Positions 1-4,933 of a DNA stretch of 5,272 nt are shown here, piece after piece (the stretch's first letter is position 1; each line of letters begins with the position of its first letter). The notes below the pieces were generated by a model. It was not told where the DNA came from. It saw nothing but the letters and a program-made list of their open reading frames with translations, and did no database searches. A program made the position numbers and the translations under genes. Where the stretch lies: assembly GCA_017480395.1 (NCBI GenBank), contig JAFVAS010000116.1:1-5272 (forward strand), in the 5' to 3' direction. The stretch is from Oscillospiraceae bacterium. GTDB taxonomy: Bacteria > Bacillota > Clostridia > Oscillospirales > Oscillospiraceae.

Positions 1-421
1 CGTCGTCCGGGCGGGGGATCTTGTTCATACGCAGCAGCCGCTGGGTCATCAGCATAACCTGCTTCTTCTCCGCCTTGCCATAGCCCACCACCGCCTGCTT
101 GACCTGCATGGGGGTGTACTCAAAGATGGGCACCCCCAGCTTCTCCGCCGCGAGGAGGATGACTCCCCGGCCATGGGCCACGGAGATGCCGGTGGTGATG
201 TTGGTGTTGAAGAACAGCTCCTCTATGGCCATCTCGTCGGGCTGGAAGGTGTGGATCAGCTCCTCCATGTCGTTGGAGATCTGGTAGAGGCGGCTGGCAA
301 GCGGAATCCCCGCCGGGGTGGTGATAGTGCCGTATTGGATCAGCGTATTCTGTTGTCGCTCCGCCCGGATGACGCCGAACCCGATGGTGGCGACGCCGGG
401 GTCGATGCCCAGAATGACCAT
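1..421 (-). CDS. ruvC: Holliday junction endonuclease RuvC (5' part, runs off the window)
   Basis: RuvC is the dimeric endonuclease that cuts Holliday junctions symmetrically, working with the RuvAB branch-migration motor in recombination repair. The visible 140 residues begin MVILGIDPG, the family's N-terminal strand with catalytic Asp7. Next come AIEELFF (catalytic Glu67), a HGRGV helix region, and YTPMQVKQAVVGYGKAEK at about 102-119, the conserved DNA-contact and helix segment. The last complete codons read PDD. By alignment with the usual DAADA motif, Asp140 is probably the third catalytic acid, with the fourth lying outside the window. RuvC is usually about 160-175 residues, so roughly 25-30 are missing. 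The ATG has a GGGGGAA ribosome-binding site just upstream. A strong promoter sits at 450-478, and the upstream xerD-like gene ends in a terminator, so ruvC is its own unit, perhaps leading into ruvA/ruvB beyond the edge. Identification is secure. Confidence 0.95.
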   Translation of the reverse strand, partial: MVILGIDPGVATIGFGVIRAERQQNTLIQYGTITTPAGIPLASRLYQISNDMEELIHTFQPDEMAIEELFFNTNITTGISVAHGRGVILLAAEKLGVPIFEYTPMQVKQAVVGYGKAEKKQVMLMTQRLLRMNKIPRPDD

Positions 422-449
422 AGAATTCCCCCGAAATTACAGATACTCT

Positions 450-478
450 ATTTTAGCACATTTGTTCCAGTCTGTAAA
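450..478 (-). promoter_or_regulatory. sigma-A-type extended -10 promoter of ruvC
   Basis: On the minus strand the -35 box TTTACA (473-478) is followed by exactly 17 bp and the -10 box TAAAAT (450-455). A TGC directly before the -10 makes it an extended -10 promoter. It lies 29 bp before the ruvC ATG and just downstream of the xerD terminator, which is where a promoter for an independent ruvC unit should be. I see no clear LexA-type operator in the gap. Confidence 0.7.
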
Positions 479-523
479 GGGATATCCTCCGCAAAACCGA
501 CGCACAATACACAGAAAAACGAG

Positions 524-555
524 AAAAACGGTGTCCGGCCAAAACCGGACACCGT
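524..555 (-). terminator. Rho-independent terminator after the xerD-like gene
   Basis: A perfect 11-bp stem (528-538 with 545-555, arm ACGGTGTCCGG) has a 6-nt loop. In the minus-strand RNA it is followed by a U tract (UUUUC, then UUUUUC). It starts 16 bp past the xerD-like stop codon and separates the spoIIM-xerD unit from ruvC. Confidence 0.92.
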
Positions 556-570
556 ATCACAGGTGAACAT

Positions 571-1449
571 TCAGCGCGCCTTGGGATGGGCTTTGTTGTA
601 GACATCCTTCAGCTTCTGGTTGACCAGCTGGGTATAGATCTGGGTGGAGGAGATATCCGAGTGGCCCAGCATCTCCTGAATGGAGCGCAGGTCGGCACCG
701 TTGGCCAGCAAATGGGCCGCAAAGGAGTGGCGCAGGGTGTGGGGCGTGATGTCAGTCTTGATGCCCGCCTTCTCCTGATAGCCCTTGATGATCTTCCAAA
801 AGCCCTGGCGGGACATGCGCTCCCCGTTCATGTTGACAAAGAGGGCGCGCTCCCCCTCCACCGCCAGCTGGGGGCGGACATTGCGCAGGTAATCGGAGAT
901 GGCCTTCACCGCCCCGGCGTACAGGGGGATGATGCGCTCCTTATTCTTGGAGGAGCAGCGGATGAAGCCGGCGGCCAGGTTGACGTGCTCCACATCCAGG
1001 GAGATCAGCTCGCTGACGCGGATGCCCGTGGCATAGAGCAGCTCCAGCATGGCGTGATCCCGATAACCCTTAGGGTCCACACATTGGGGCTGAGCCAGCA
1101 GCAGCTCCACCTCCTGATTGGAGAGGATCTGAGGCAGCTTGCGCTCCACCCGGACGGACTTGGCCTTCAGGGCGGGGTTTGCCTCCAGGCGCTCCGTCTT
1201 GACCAGCCAGCCGTAAAAGCACTTCAGCGAGGCCAGGGAGCGGGTCACCGTCGCCGCGGACTTCCCCTTTCCGGTCAGCCAGCGGCCATATTCCTCAATG
1301 GTCTCCGTCTCCACGTCCAGCAGATCGATGCCTTCGACCTCCAGATAACGGCTGAATTGAGTCAGGTCCCGCACATAGGAGCTGATCGTGTTGGCGGAAG
1401 ACTTTTTCTCCGTGGTGAGGTAGGATTTAAATTCCTCCAGCAAATCCAT
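571..1449 (-). CDS. xerD: XerD/XerC-type tyrosine site-specific recombinase
   Basis: This 292-residue protein has the size and two-domain build of the Xer recombinases that resolve chromosome dimers at dif during division. Residues about 1-90 form the SAM-like N-terminal core-binding domain (phage_int_SAM type); about 105-285 form the catalytic domain. The catalytic set is visible: Arg144 in ATGIRVSEL, His237 and Arg240 in HTLRHSFAAHLL, His263 in LGHSDISSTQIYT, and nucleophile Tyr272. The beta-hairpin lysine region reads CSSKNKER rather than the common GKGNKER, leaving Lys168 or Lys170 as the candidate. The ATG is preceded by AAGGAGG at good spacing. A SpoIIM-like gene ends 30 bp upstream, and spoIIM next to xerD is a known Firmicute arrangement, which favours XerD over XerC or an integrase. 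No phage or transposon genes are nearby. Xer-type recombinase is near certain; the D assignment is inference from context and sequence style. Confidence 0.9.
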   Translation of the reverse strand: MDLLEEFKSYLTTEKKSSANTISSYVRDLTQFSRYLEVEGIDLLDVETETIEEYGRWLTGKGKSAATVTRSLASLKCFYGWLVKTERLEANPALKAKSVRVERKLPQILSNQEVELLLAQPQCVDPKGYRDHAMLELLYATGIRVSELISLDVEHVNLAAGFIRCSSKNKERIIPLYAGAVKAISDYLRNVRPQLAVEGERALFVNMNGERMSRQGFWKIIKGYQEKAGIKTDITPHTLRHSFAAHLLANGADLRSIQEMLGHSDISSTQIYTQLVNQKLKDVYNKAHPKAR

Positions 1450-1479
1450 CCGGGACCCTCCTTTCTTTCAAACATTCAA

Positions 1480-2037
1480 TCAGAGAACGAGCATCGGCGC
1501 AAGCCACAGCTCGATACAGGCACAGATGACGGAACAGAGAACAGAAAACGCAAGCAAAACCAAAGGCAGCAGCGCGGACTGCGGATTGCCGCCGCTGCGG
1601 CTCTCCGCGAGCGCACGGGACATGCCCACGCAGCCCAAAAGGAGCAGCGGCACCACCGCAAATACAGCCACGCCCAGATAACCCGCCAGAAGGGGCAGCG
1701 AGGGCACCACGGGAAACAGCGCGGCAAAGGAAAACCCAAATACCACGCCCCGCAGCAGAAGCAGCAGCGGTATGCCAAACAGCCCAAGGGCAGACAGCCC
1801 GAGCAGAACCGCAACGGTCAGCCAGCGAAGATGCGACCAGGTCAGCGAGAGCAGCCGGGGAACACTCGGCGCGGCGGTGGAAAAGACCAGATCCGCGCAG
1901 GAATCCCGCGCACCAAACCGAAAGCAGAGCAGACAGCCCGCCAGCGTCCCGAAAAGAAACAGGAGGCTGAGCAGCACCGCAAAGCGGTTCAGGCTCCAGT
2001 CAAATTGTCTCCAGAGATAGAGTCTGCGCCGTGTCAT
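1480..2037 (-). CDS. spoIIM: SpoIIM-like (stage II sporulation protein M) membrane protein
   Basis: A 185-residue integral membrane protein with about five hydrophobic segments: roughly 19-39, 72-95, 97-116, 118-139 and 155-180. The short basic N-terminus (MTRRR) is probably cytosolic. The central stretch with GLFGIPLLLLL then RGVVFGFSF resembles the glycine/proline-rich core of SpoIIM (DUF95), where an Ile-Pro pair is followed by hydrophobics and K/R-G-V-V-x-G-F. In sporulating Firmicutes SpoIIM acts with SpoIID and SpoIIP in the peptidoglycan-remodelling DMP machine that drives engulfment. The position 30 bp upstream of a xerD-like gene, as in other Firmicutes, supports the call. It is somewhat shorter than the roughly 214-residue B. 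subtilis protein. The ATG follows a GGGGTGA ribosome-binding site. A 6-bp inverted repeat (2041-2046 with 2063-2068) could pair with that site. I recognise the family from motif and context, not close identity; a general SpoIIM-domain protein is the alternative. Confidence 0.7.
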   Translation of the reverse strand: MTRRRLYLWRQFDWSLNRFAVLLSLLFLFGTLAGCLLCFRFGARDSCADLVFSTAAPSVPRLLSLTWSHLRWLTVAVLLGLSALGLFGIPLLLLLRGVVFGFSFAALFPVVPSLPLLAGYLGVAVFAVVPLLLLGCVGMSRALAESRSGGNPQSALLPLVLLAFSVLCSVICACIELWLAPMLVL

Positions 2038-2176
2038 TCCATCACCCCGGAGCAGACTATGCGGTGATCCCGGGAATTATGTCTCATATCACCATTTGGT
2101 GTTTTCCATAATTCTTTGTTTGGGTTTCCAAATAGATATCCAAACTACCCCCAGGACACTCTGCGACATATGAAGT

Positions 2177-2205
2177 ATAATATCCTTTTTCTTGCATTTT
2201 CGCAA
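2177..2205 (-). promoter_or_regulatory. Candidate promoter for the spoIIM-xerD unit
   Basis: TTGCGA (2200-2205) and TATTAT (2177-2182) are spaced by 17 bp on the minus strand, about 140 bp before the SpoIIM-like ATG. The match to sigma-A boxes is fair (4/6 and 5/6). spoIIM in B. subtilis is controlled by mother-cell SigE, and I find no good SigE-type box here, so this may instead serve xerD housekeeping expression or be a chance match in AT-rich DNA. Confidence 0.35.
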
Positions 2206-2341
2206 GCTTTTCCTGCAAAATATTATTTTTTTGTGGATTATGCCAAAATATTATGTCAAGTCCTTTATGTAAACTTTTGTTACCATTATTCACAGATTCG
2301 CAACATTTTGGGTCGCGTCCGATCAAAACGACAAAATATAG

Positions 2342-2372
2342 GGGGAGAAGCGCTTTTTCGACGCCTCTCCCC
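2342..2372 (-). terminator. Hairpin terminator after scfB
   Basis: An 11-bp stem (GGGGAGAAGCG at 2342-2352 against 2362-2372) with a 9-nt loop lies 45 bp past the scfB stop codon. In the minus-strand RNA the one imperfect position is a G-U wobble, whereas in plus-strand RNA it would be an A-C mismatch, which favours the minus strand. The minus-strand U tract (UAUAUUUUGUCGUUUU) is interrupted. The plus-strand side has stronger T runs (2373-2377, 2381-2386), so it could also stop transcription from the other direction. Confidence 0.7.
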
Positions 2373-2417
2373 TTTTTCGCTTTTTTGGACCGCAAAAATC
2401 CGCTTTTTTGTCTATTT

Positions 2418-3782
2418 TTACTCAGCCAGTCCCGCACGGATCGCCTTGATGGCGATGGCGCACTCCAGGCGCTTGCGCTCCATTTCGCACCCCACATGGC
2501 TGGGCTGCGTTATGTCTCCGTTGACGTTGTAATTGGCCGCGCTGCACCCGCCGGAGCAGTAGAACTTGGCCCAGCAGCTGCCGCACTCCTTCCGGGTGTA
2601 GATATTCATCCCCGCAAACTTGGCCGAGAGCTCCAGATCAAAGCTCTCGTCATAGAGGTTGCCCAGCTTGAAGGCCTCGTTGCCCACAAACTGGTGGCAG
2701 GGATAGATGTCCCCGTCCGGGGTGATGCAGACATACTCGCTGCCCGCGCCGCAGCCGCGCATGCGCTTGATGACACAGGGCCCCTGCTCCAGATCGACGT
2801 TGAAGTGGAAGAAGTTGATCTCGGGATGGTCCACCAGGGCCCGGGCCAGAGTGTCATACTCCGCCTTGACCGTCTCCACCTCATCCTCAGTGATGGCGAA
2901 GGGATCGTCGGGCTTGCCCACCGCCGGCTCCACCGAGACGCCGCGTTCAAAGCCGAGGGAGGCGATGTGCAGCACGTCCTCGGCAAAGTCCAGGTTGTCC
3001 CGGGTGAAGGTGCCCCGGAGATAGAAGTCCTTGTCCCCCCGCTTCTCCACCAGCTTCTGAAACTTGGGGACGATCAGGTCATAGCTCCCCTTCCCGTTCG
3101 CGGTGGGACGGTGGGCGTCGTTGACGCAGGCCCGTCCATCCAGGGACAGGACGCAGTTGTCCATGGTCTCGTTGATGTAGGCGATGTTCTCCTCATTGAG
3201 CAGCACGCCGTTGGTGGTGATGGTGAAGCGGAAGCGCTTCCCCTTCTCCTCCTCGATGCTGCGGGCATACTTCACCGTCTCCTTCACGGTGTCCATGGCC
3301 ATCAGCGGCTCTCCCCCGAAAAAGTCCACCTCGATGTTGCGGCGGATGCCGGAGCGCTGGATCACGAAGTCGATGGCCCGCTTCGCGGTCTCCACGCTCA
3401 TAGTCTTCCGGCCCAGGCCGAAGTCGCCGGTGGAGGCGAAGCAGTATTTGCACCGCAGGTTGCAGTCATGGGACACATTGAGGCACAGCGCCTTCACCGG
3501 CGCGTTTTTCACCAGCGCCATCGCCGGGTTCACATAGTCGTCCCGCTCAAAGAGCAGGCCGTTCTCCTGCAGCTCCAGCAACTCCGCCCAGCACTCGTCC
3601 AGCTCCTCCGGGGCATACTCCCCCAGCTCGGATTTCACCTCATCGGGACAGCGCTCCGGCATACGGGGCAGGTTCTCGATCCGCCGCAGCAGGTCGAACA
3701 TCATCTTATCCAGGACGTGCACCGCGCCGCTGTTGACATCGACGGCGATATAGCAGCCCAGGTTTTCAAAGGTATGTACCAT
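2418..3782 (-). CDS. scfB: SCIFF peptide maturase: radical SAM/SPASM thioether-forming enzyme
   Basis: A 454-residue maturase that crosslinks cysteines of the neighbouring SCIFF precursor into thioethers (ranthipeptide class) by radical chemistry. Residues about 1-85 form the leader-binding region (RiPP recognition element type). The radical SAM core carries the [4Fe-4S] motif Cys107-x3-Cys111-x2-Cys114 (CNLRCKYC) and the SAM-binding GGEP at 156-159. The C-terminal SPASM domain has the full cysteine pattern: Cys344, then Gly357-x4-Cys362, then Cys400-x2-Cys403-x5-Cys409-x3-Cys413, then Cys432, enough for two auxiliary Fe-S clusters; Cys336 and Cys352 are also present. Length matches the TIGR03974 family (about 450). 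The start at 3782 has GGAGGT seven bases upstream and begins MVHTFENLG, a family-like N-terminus; the open frame runs back to 3935 but would overlap scfA and lacks such a site. The precursor gene lies 73 bp upstream with a hairpin between. No radical SAM or SPASM key residue is missing, so the enzyme should be active. Confidence 0.96.
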   Translation of the reverse strand: MVHTFENLGCYIAVDVNSGAVHVLDKMMFDLLRRIENLPRMPERCPDEVKSELGEYAPEELDECWAELLELQENGLLFERDDYVNPAMALVKNAPVKALCLNVSHDCNLRCKYCFASTGDFGLGRKTMSVETAKRAIDFVIQRSGIRRNIEVDFFGGEPLMAMDTVKETVKYARSIEEEKGKRFRFTITTNGVLLNEENIAYINETMDNCVLSLDGRACVNDAHRPTANGKGSYDLIVPKFQKLVEKRGDKDFYLRGTFTRDNLDFAEDVLHIASLGFERGVSVEPAVGKPDDPFAITEDEVETVKAEYDTLARALVDHPEINFFHFNVDLEQGPCVIKRMRGCGAGSEYVCITPDGDIYPCHQFVGNEAFKLGNLYDESFDLELSAKFAGMNIYTRKECGSCWAKFYCSGGCSAANYNVNGDITQPSHVGCEMERKRLECAIAIKAIRAGLAE

Positions 3783-3807
3783 CTCAGGCACCTCCGCAGA
3801 ACAGCAG

Positions 3808-3833
3808 AAAGGGCGGGCGCAGGCCCACCCTTT
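3808..3833 (-). promoter_or_regulatory. Hairpin between scfA and scfB (partial terminator or mRNA stabiliser)
   Basis: An 11-bp stem (3808-3818 with 3823-3833) closes on a 4-nt loop. In minus-strand RNA all positions pair, one as a U-G wobble; in plus-strand RNA that position would be C-A. The downstream minus-strand sequence (CUGCUGUUCUG) is only weakly U-rich. It starts 23 bp after the scfA stop and ends 25 bp before the scfB start. The likely role is to lower scfB expression relative to scfA by partial termination or by protecting the 3' end of a short scfA mRNA. Confidence 0.75.
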
Positions 3834-3855
3834 CAAAAGCTGTGATGGTTGTGAA

Positions 3856-3999
3856 TTACTTCTTGTGCTCGCACTTCTGGTTTGCCACGGTGCAAGAGGT
3901 CTTGCAGGCGGACTGGCAGGAAGTCTGGCACTCACCGCAGCCGCCGTGGGCGGCGCTGCTCTTCAGGGTGGCGCCGTTCAGCGTCTTCACATGCTTCAA
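3856..3999 (-). CDS. scfA: SCIFF six-cysteine ranthipeptide precursor (TTG start)
   Basis: A 47-residue RiPP precursor of the SCIFF family (six cysteines in forty-five; TIGR03973). It begins MKHVKTLN, the conserved leader start, and carries six cysteines at 21, 24, 28, 32, 36 and 43 in the core HGGCGECQTSC..., followed by ACKTSCTVANQKC and a short EHKK tail. The scfB enzyme next door is expected to link Cys side chains to backbone carbons of other residues. Cys32 and Thr37, the pair reported as linked in a studied thermophilic homologue, are both present at the same positions. The start is TTG: an excellent site, GAGGAGGG at 4007-4014, lies seven bases before it, the N-terminus then matches the family, and the nearby ATG is out of frame and hits a stop at once. 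A strong promoter is at 4035-4063. The mature product's function is not settled; quorum-sensing-like roles have been proposed in Clostridium. Identity is very sure. Confidence 0.96.
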   Translation of the reverse strand: MKHVKTLNGATLKSSAAHGGCGECQTSCQSACKTSCTVANQKCEHKK

Positions 4000-4034
4000 G
4001 GGAAATCCCTCCTCATATATAGCTTTCTGTTGGA

Positions 4035-4063
4035 ATTATAGCACATGCCATCGGATATTTCAA
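4035..4063 (-). promoter_or_regulatory. Strong extended -10 promoter of scfA-scfB
   Basis: On the minus strand TTGAAA (4058-4063) and a consensus TATAAT (4035-4040) are separated by 17 bp, with TGC immediately before the -10. The predicted start near 4028 gives a leader of about 28 nt carrying GAGGAGGG (4007-4014) before the TTG of scfA. The -35 box lies only 10 bp past the stop of the TIGR04086 gene, so scfA is independently and probably highly transcribed. No operator-like repeat is visible around it. Confidence 0.85.
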
Positions 4064-4072
4064 TCATTTTTC

Positions 4073-4471
4073 TCATTTTTTCCGCAAAGCCGACAGCACG
4101 CCGCCGCCCACGCCGCCCAGCAGCGCCGCAATCAGGCGGCAGACCGCCGTCCCAGCGCTCCAGACGCCCCCGGAGCATACCCCGGCCAACAGGCAGATCA
4201 GTGCGAAGGCCGCGCCGACCCCCAGGCCCCAGACAAGGGGCAGCCGCTTGCGGCGCAGGCAGATGGCCAGCGACGCCACCAGCGCCCCCAGGAACAGGGC
4301 GATCTGCGCACCCCGCTCCAGACCCGCGGCGGACAGCGTCCCCCGCAGCGTCAGGGCAGAGCAGATCAGCCCCACCGCCAGCACCGCCGCCGCGCCGAGC
4401 AGCGCGGCGATGACCAGCAGCCGGACGACGCCGCCTCCGGCAAAATGAATCCGCTTCGTCTTCTTTCCCAA
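4073..4471 (-). CDS. TIGR04086 family membrane protein
   Basis: A 132-residue very hydrophobic protein with four predicted membrane helices at about 16-42, 54-72, 77-99 and 106-128. It has a basic N-terminus (MGKKTKR) and a basic end (LRKK), consistent with both ends in the cytosol. Size, helix count and position between yajC and the SCIFF gene match the TIGR04086 family of uncharacterised clostridial membrane proteins; no enzymatic motif is visible. The chosen start is TTG at 4471, with GGGGAGGG seven bases upstream. No in-frame ATG gives a full-length protein. That ribosome-binding site lies inside the 3' arm of a long hairpin (4479-4521), so translation may be limited unless the hairpin is opened. 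No terminator follows; the scfA promoter begins almost at once, so read-through into scfA is possible. Whether it takes part in SCIFF export or in YajC/Sec function is unknown. Confidence 0.8.
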   Translation of the reverse strand: MGKKTKRIHFAGGGVVRLLVIAALLGAAAVLAVGLICSALTLRGTLSAAGLERGAQIALFLGALVASLAICLRRKRLPLVWGLGVGAAFALICLLAGVCSGGVWSAGTAVCRLIAALLGGVGGGVLSALRKK

Positions 4472-4478
4472 AGCAAAA

Positions 4479-4521
4479 CCCTCCCCGCAAAAGCTTGTCA
4501 GTCAAGCCTATGCGGGAAGGG
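4479..4521 (-). terminator. Long hairpin after yajC that overlaps the next ribosome-binding site
   Basis: The outer 11-bp stem (4479-4489 with 4511-4521) and inner 7-bp stem (4491-4497 with 4503-4509) are separated by one mismatch, with a 5-nt loop. In minus-strand RNA both imperfect positions are G-U wobbles; in plus-strand RNA they would be A-C mismatches. A minus-strand U run (UUUUGCUUU) follows, so it looks like the yajC terminator. The GGGGAGGG ribosome-binding site of the TIGR04086 gene forms part of its 3' arm. The plus-strand side is followed by six T (4523-4528). Confidence 0.75.
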
Positions 4522-4560
4522 ATTTTTTATCACATAGAAAAGTGGACAGGGCGATTCGCC

Positions 4561-4836
4561 TTATTTGGCGGCCTCCTCAGTCTGGGCGCCCTTGTTGGCG
4601 ATGGCCCACTTCATCAGCTCGATGCGGACGCGGTCGGCGCCGGTCTCGATGACGATGGAATTCTCCTTGACATGGCAGATGGTGCCGACGATGCCGCCGA
4701 TGGTGGTGACCTCATCCCCCACCGCCAGGGAGTCGCGCAGCTGCTGCGCTTCCTTCTTTTTCTTATTCTCCGGGCGGATGAGCATGAAGTAGAAAATGGC
4801 GATCAGCGCCACGACCATAATAACAGTTGTTAGCAA
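4561..4836 (-). CDS. yajC: Preprotein translocase accessory subunit YajC (TTG start)
   Basis: YajC is a small single-pass membrane protein associated with the SecDF part of the Sec translocase. The 91-residue product has one N-terminal membrane helix at about 4-19, then the family signature FYFMLIRPENKKKKEA at 15-30. A soluble domain follows with LAVGDEVTTIGGIVGTI (37-53), VKENSIVIET (56-65) and a charged tail. All hallmark YajC elements are present and the length is normal. The start is taken as TTG at 4836, because GGAGGT lies seven bases before it and the only later ATG (codon 7) would cut into the helix. The open frame extends back to 4989 across the promoter, which is not credible as coding. 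It lies 97 bp after tgt, the common tgt-yajC order, but has its own promoter. secD/secF are not visible here. Confidence 0.93.
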   Translation of the reverse strand: MLTTVIMVVALIAIFYFMLIRPENKKKKEAQQLRDSLAVGDEVTTIGGIVGTICHVKENSIVIETGADRVRIELMKWAIANKGAQTEEAAK

Positions 4837-4894
4837 GACAATTACCTCCGATGGAGCCGCGATAGATGAAAACAAAAAGCGGCGAATTTCTATT

Positions 4895-4923
4895 ATTGTA
4901 TCTGTTTTTTTCGGGTTTGACAA
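4895..4923 (-). promoter_or_regulatory. sigma-A-type promoter of yajC
   Basis: TTGTCA (4918-4923) and TACAAT (4895-4900) on the minus strand are spaced by 17 bp, each matching consensus at 5 of 6 positions. The predicted start near 4888 leaves a leader of about 50 nt. It lies directly after the end of tgt. I see no convincing terminator between tgt and this promoter, so yajC may also be read through from tgt. Confidence 0.7.
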
Positions 4924-4933
4924 GCCCTTTTTC

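Larger units (their letters stand above)
2038..2417. other. AT-rich 380-bp gap between scfB and spoIIM, no confirmed gene
   Basis: From about 2075 to 2345 the gap is much richer in A and T than the genes around it. It contains the scfB-proximal hairpin (2342-2372), a candidate minus-strand promoter for spoIIM (2177-2205), an overlapping plus-strand promoter-like pair (AGGACA at 2153-2158, 17 bp, TATAAT at 2176-2181), two 11-bp direct copies of CAAAATATTAT (2216-2226 and 2244-2254) and small inverted repeats (CTTGC/GCAAG near 2191-2206; CACCA/TGGTG at 2090-2101). An open minus-strand frame crosses it and ends at 2084. Its last 37 codons from an ATG at 2197 read like a plausible peptide (MQEKGYYTSYVAECPGG...), but no convincing ribosome-binding site is present. 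It may be a degraded gene, a small unrecognised gene, or chance. Confidence 0.6.

Noticed and set aside
571..1449. Phage or integron integrase rather than Xer
   Set aside because: No attachment-site repeat, excisionase, cassette or phage gene is visible. The protein has the compact Xer length, and the SpoIIM neighbour fits XerD.
586..2067. 493-codon plus-strand open frame
   Set aside because: It lies antisense to xerD and spoIIM-like, which have clear motifs and ribosome-binding sites. Its translation is low-complexity and rich in Gln, Arg and Gly, as expected of a GC-rich shadow frame.
2253..3845. 530-codon plus-strand open frame
   Set aside because: Antisense to scfB throughout. It has no recognisable domain and no ribosome-binding site, while scfB carries complete radical SAM and SPASM motifs.
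3783..3935. Upstream extension of scfB to an ATG at 3935
   Set aside because: It would overlap scfA in another frame and run through the hairpin. The added residues are low-complexity, and the start at 3782 has a GGAGGT site and the family N-terminus.
3996..4505. 169-codon minus-strand frame overlapping the TIGR04086 gene
   Set aside because: A different frame with Gly/Arg/Ala-rich shadow composition that runs over the scfA promoter. The TIGR04086 frame has four clean helices and a good ribosome-binding site.
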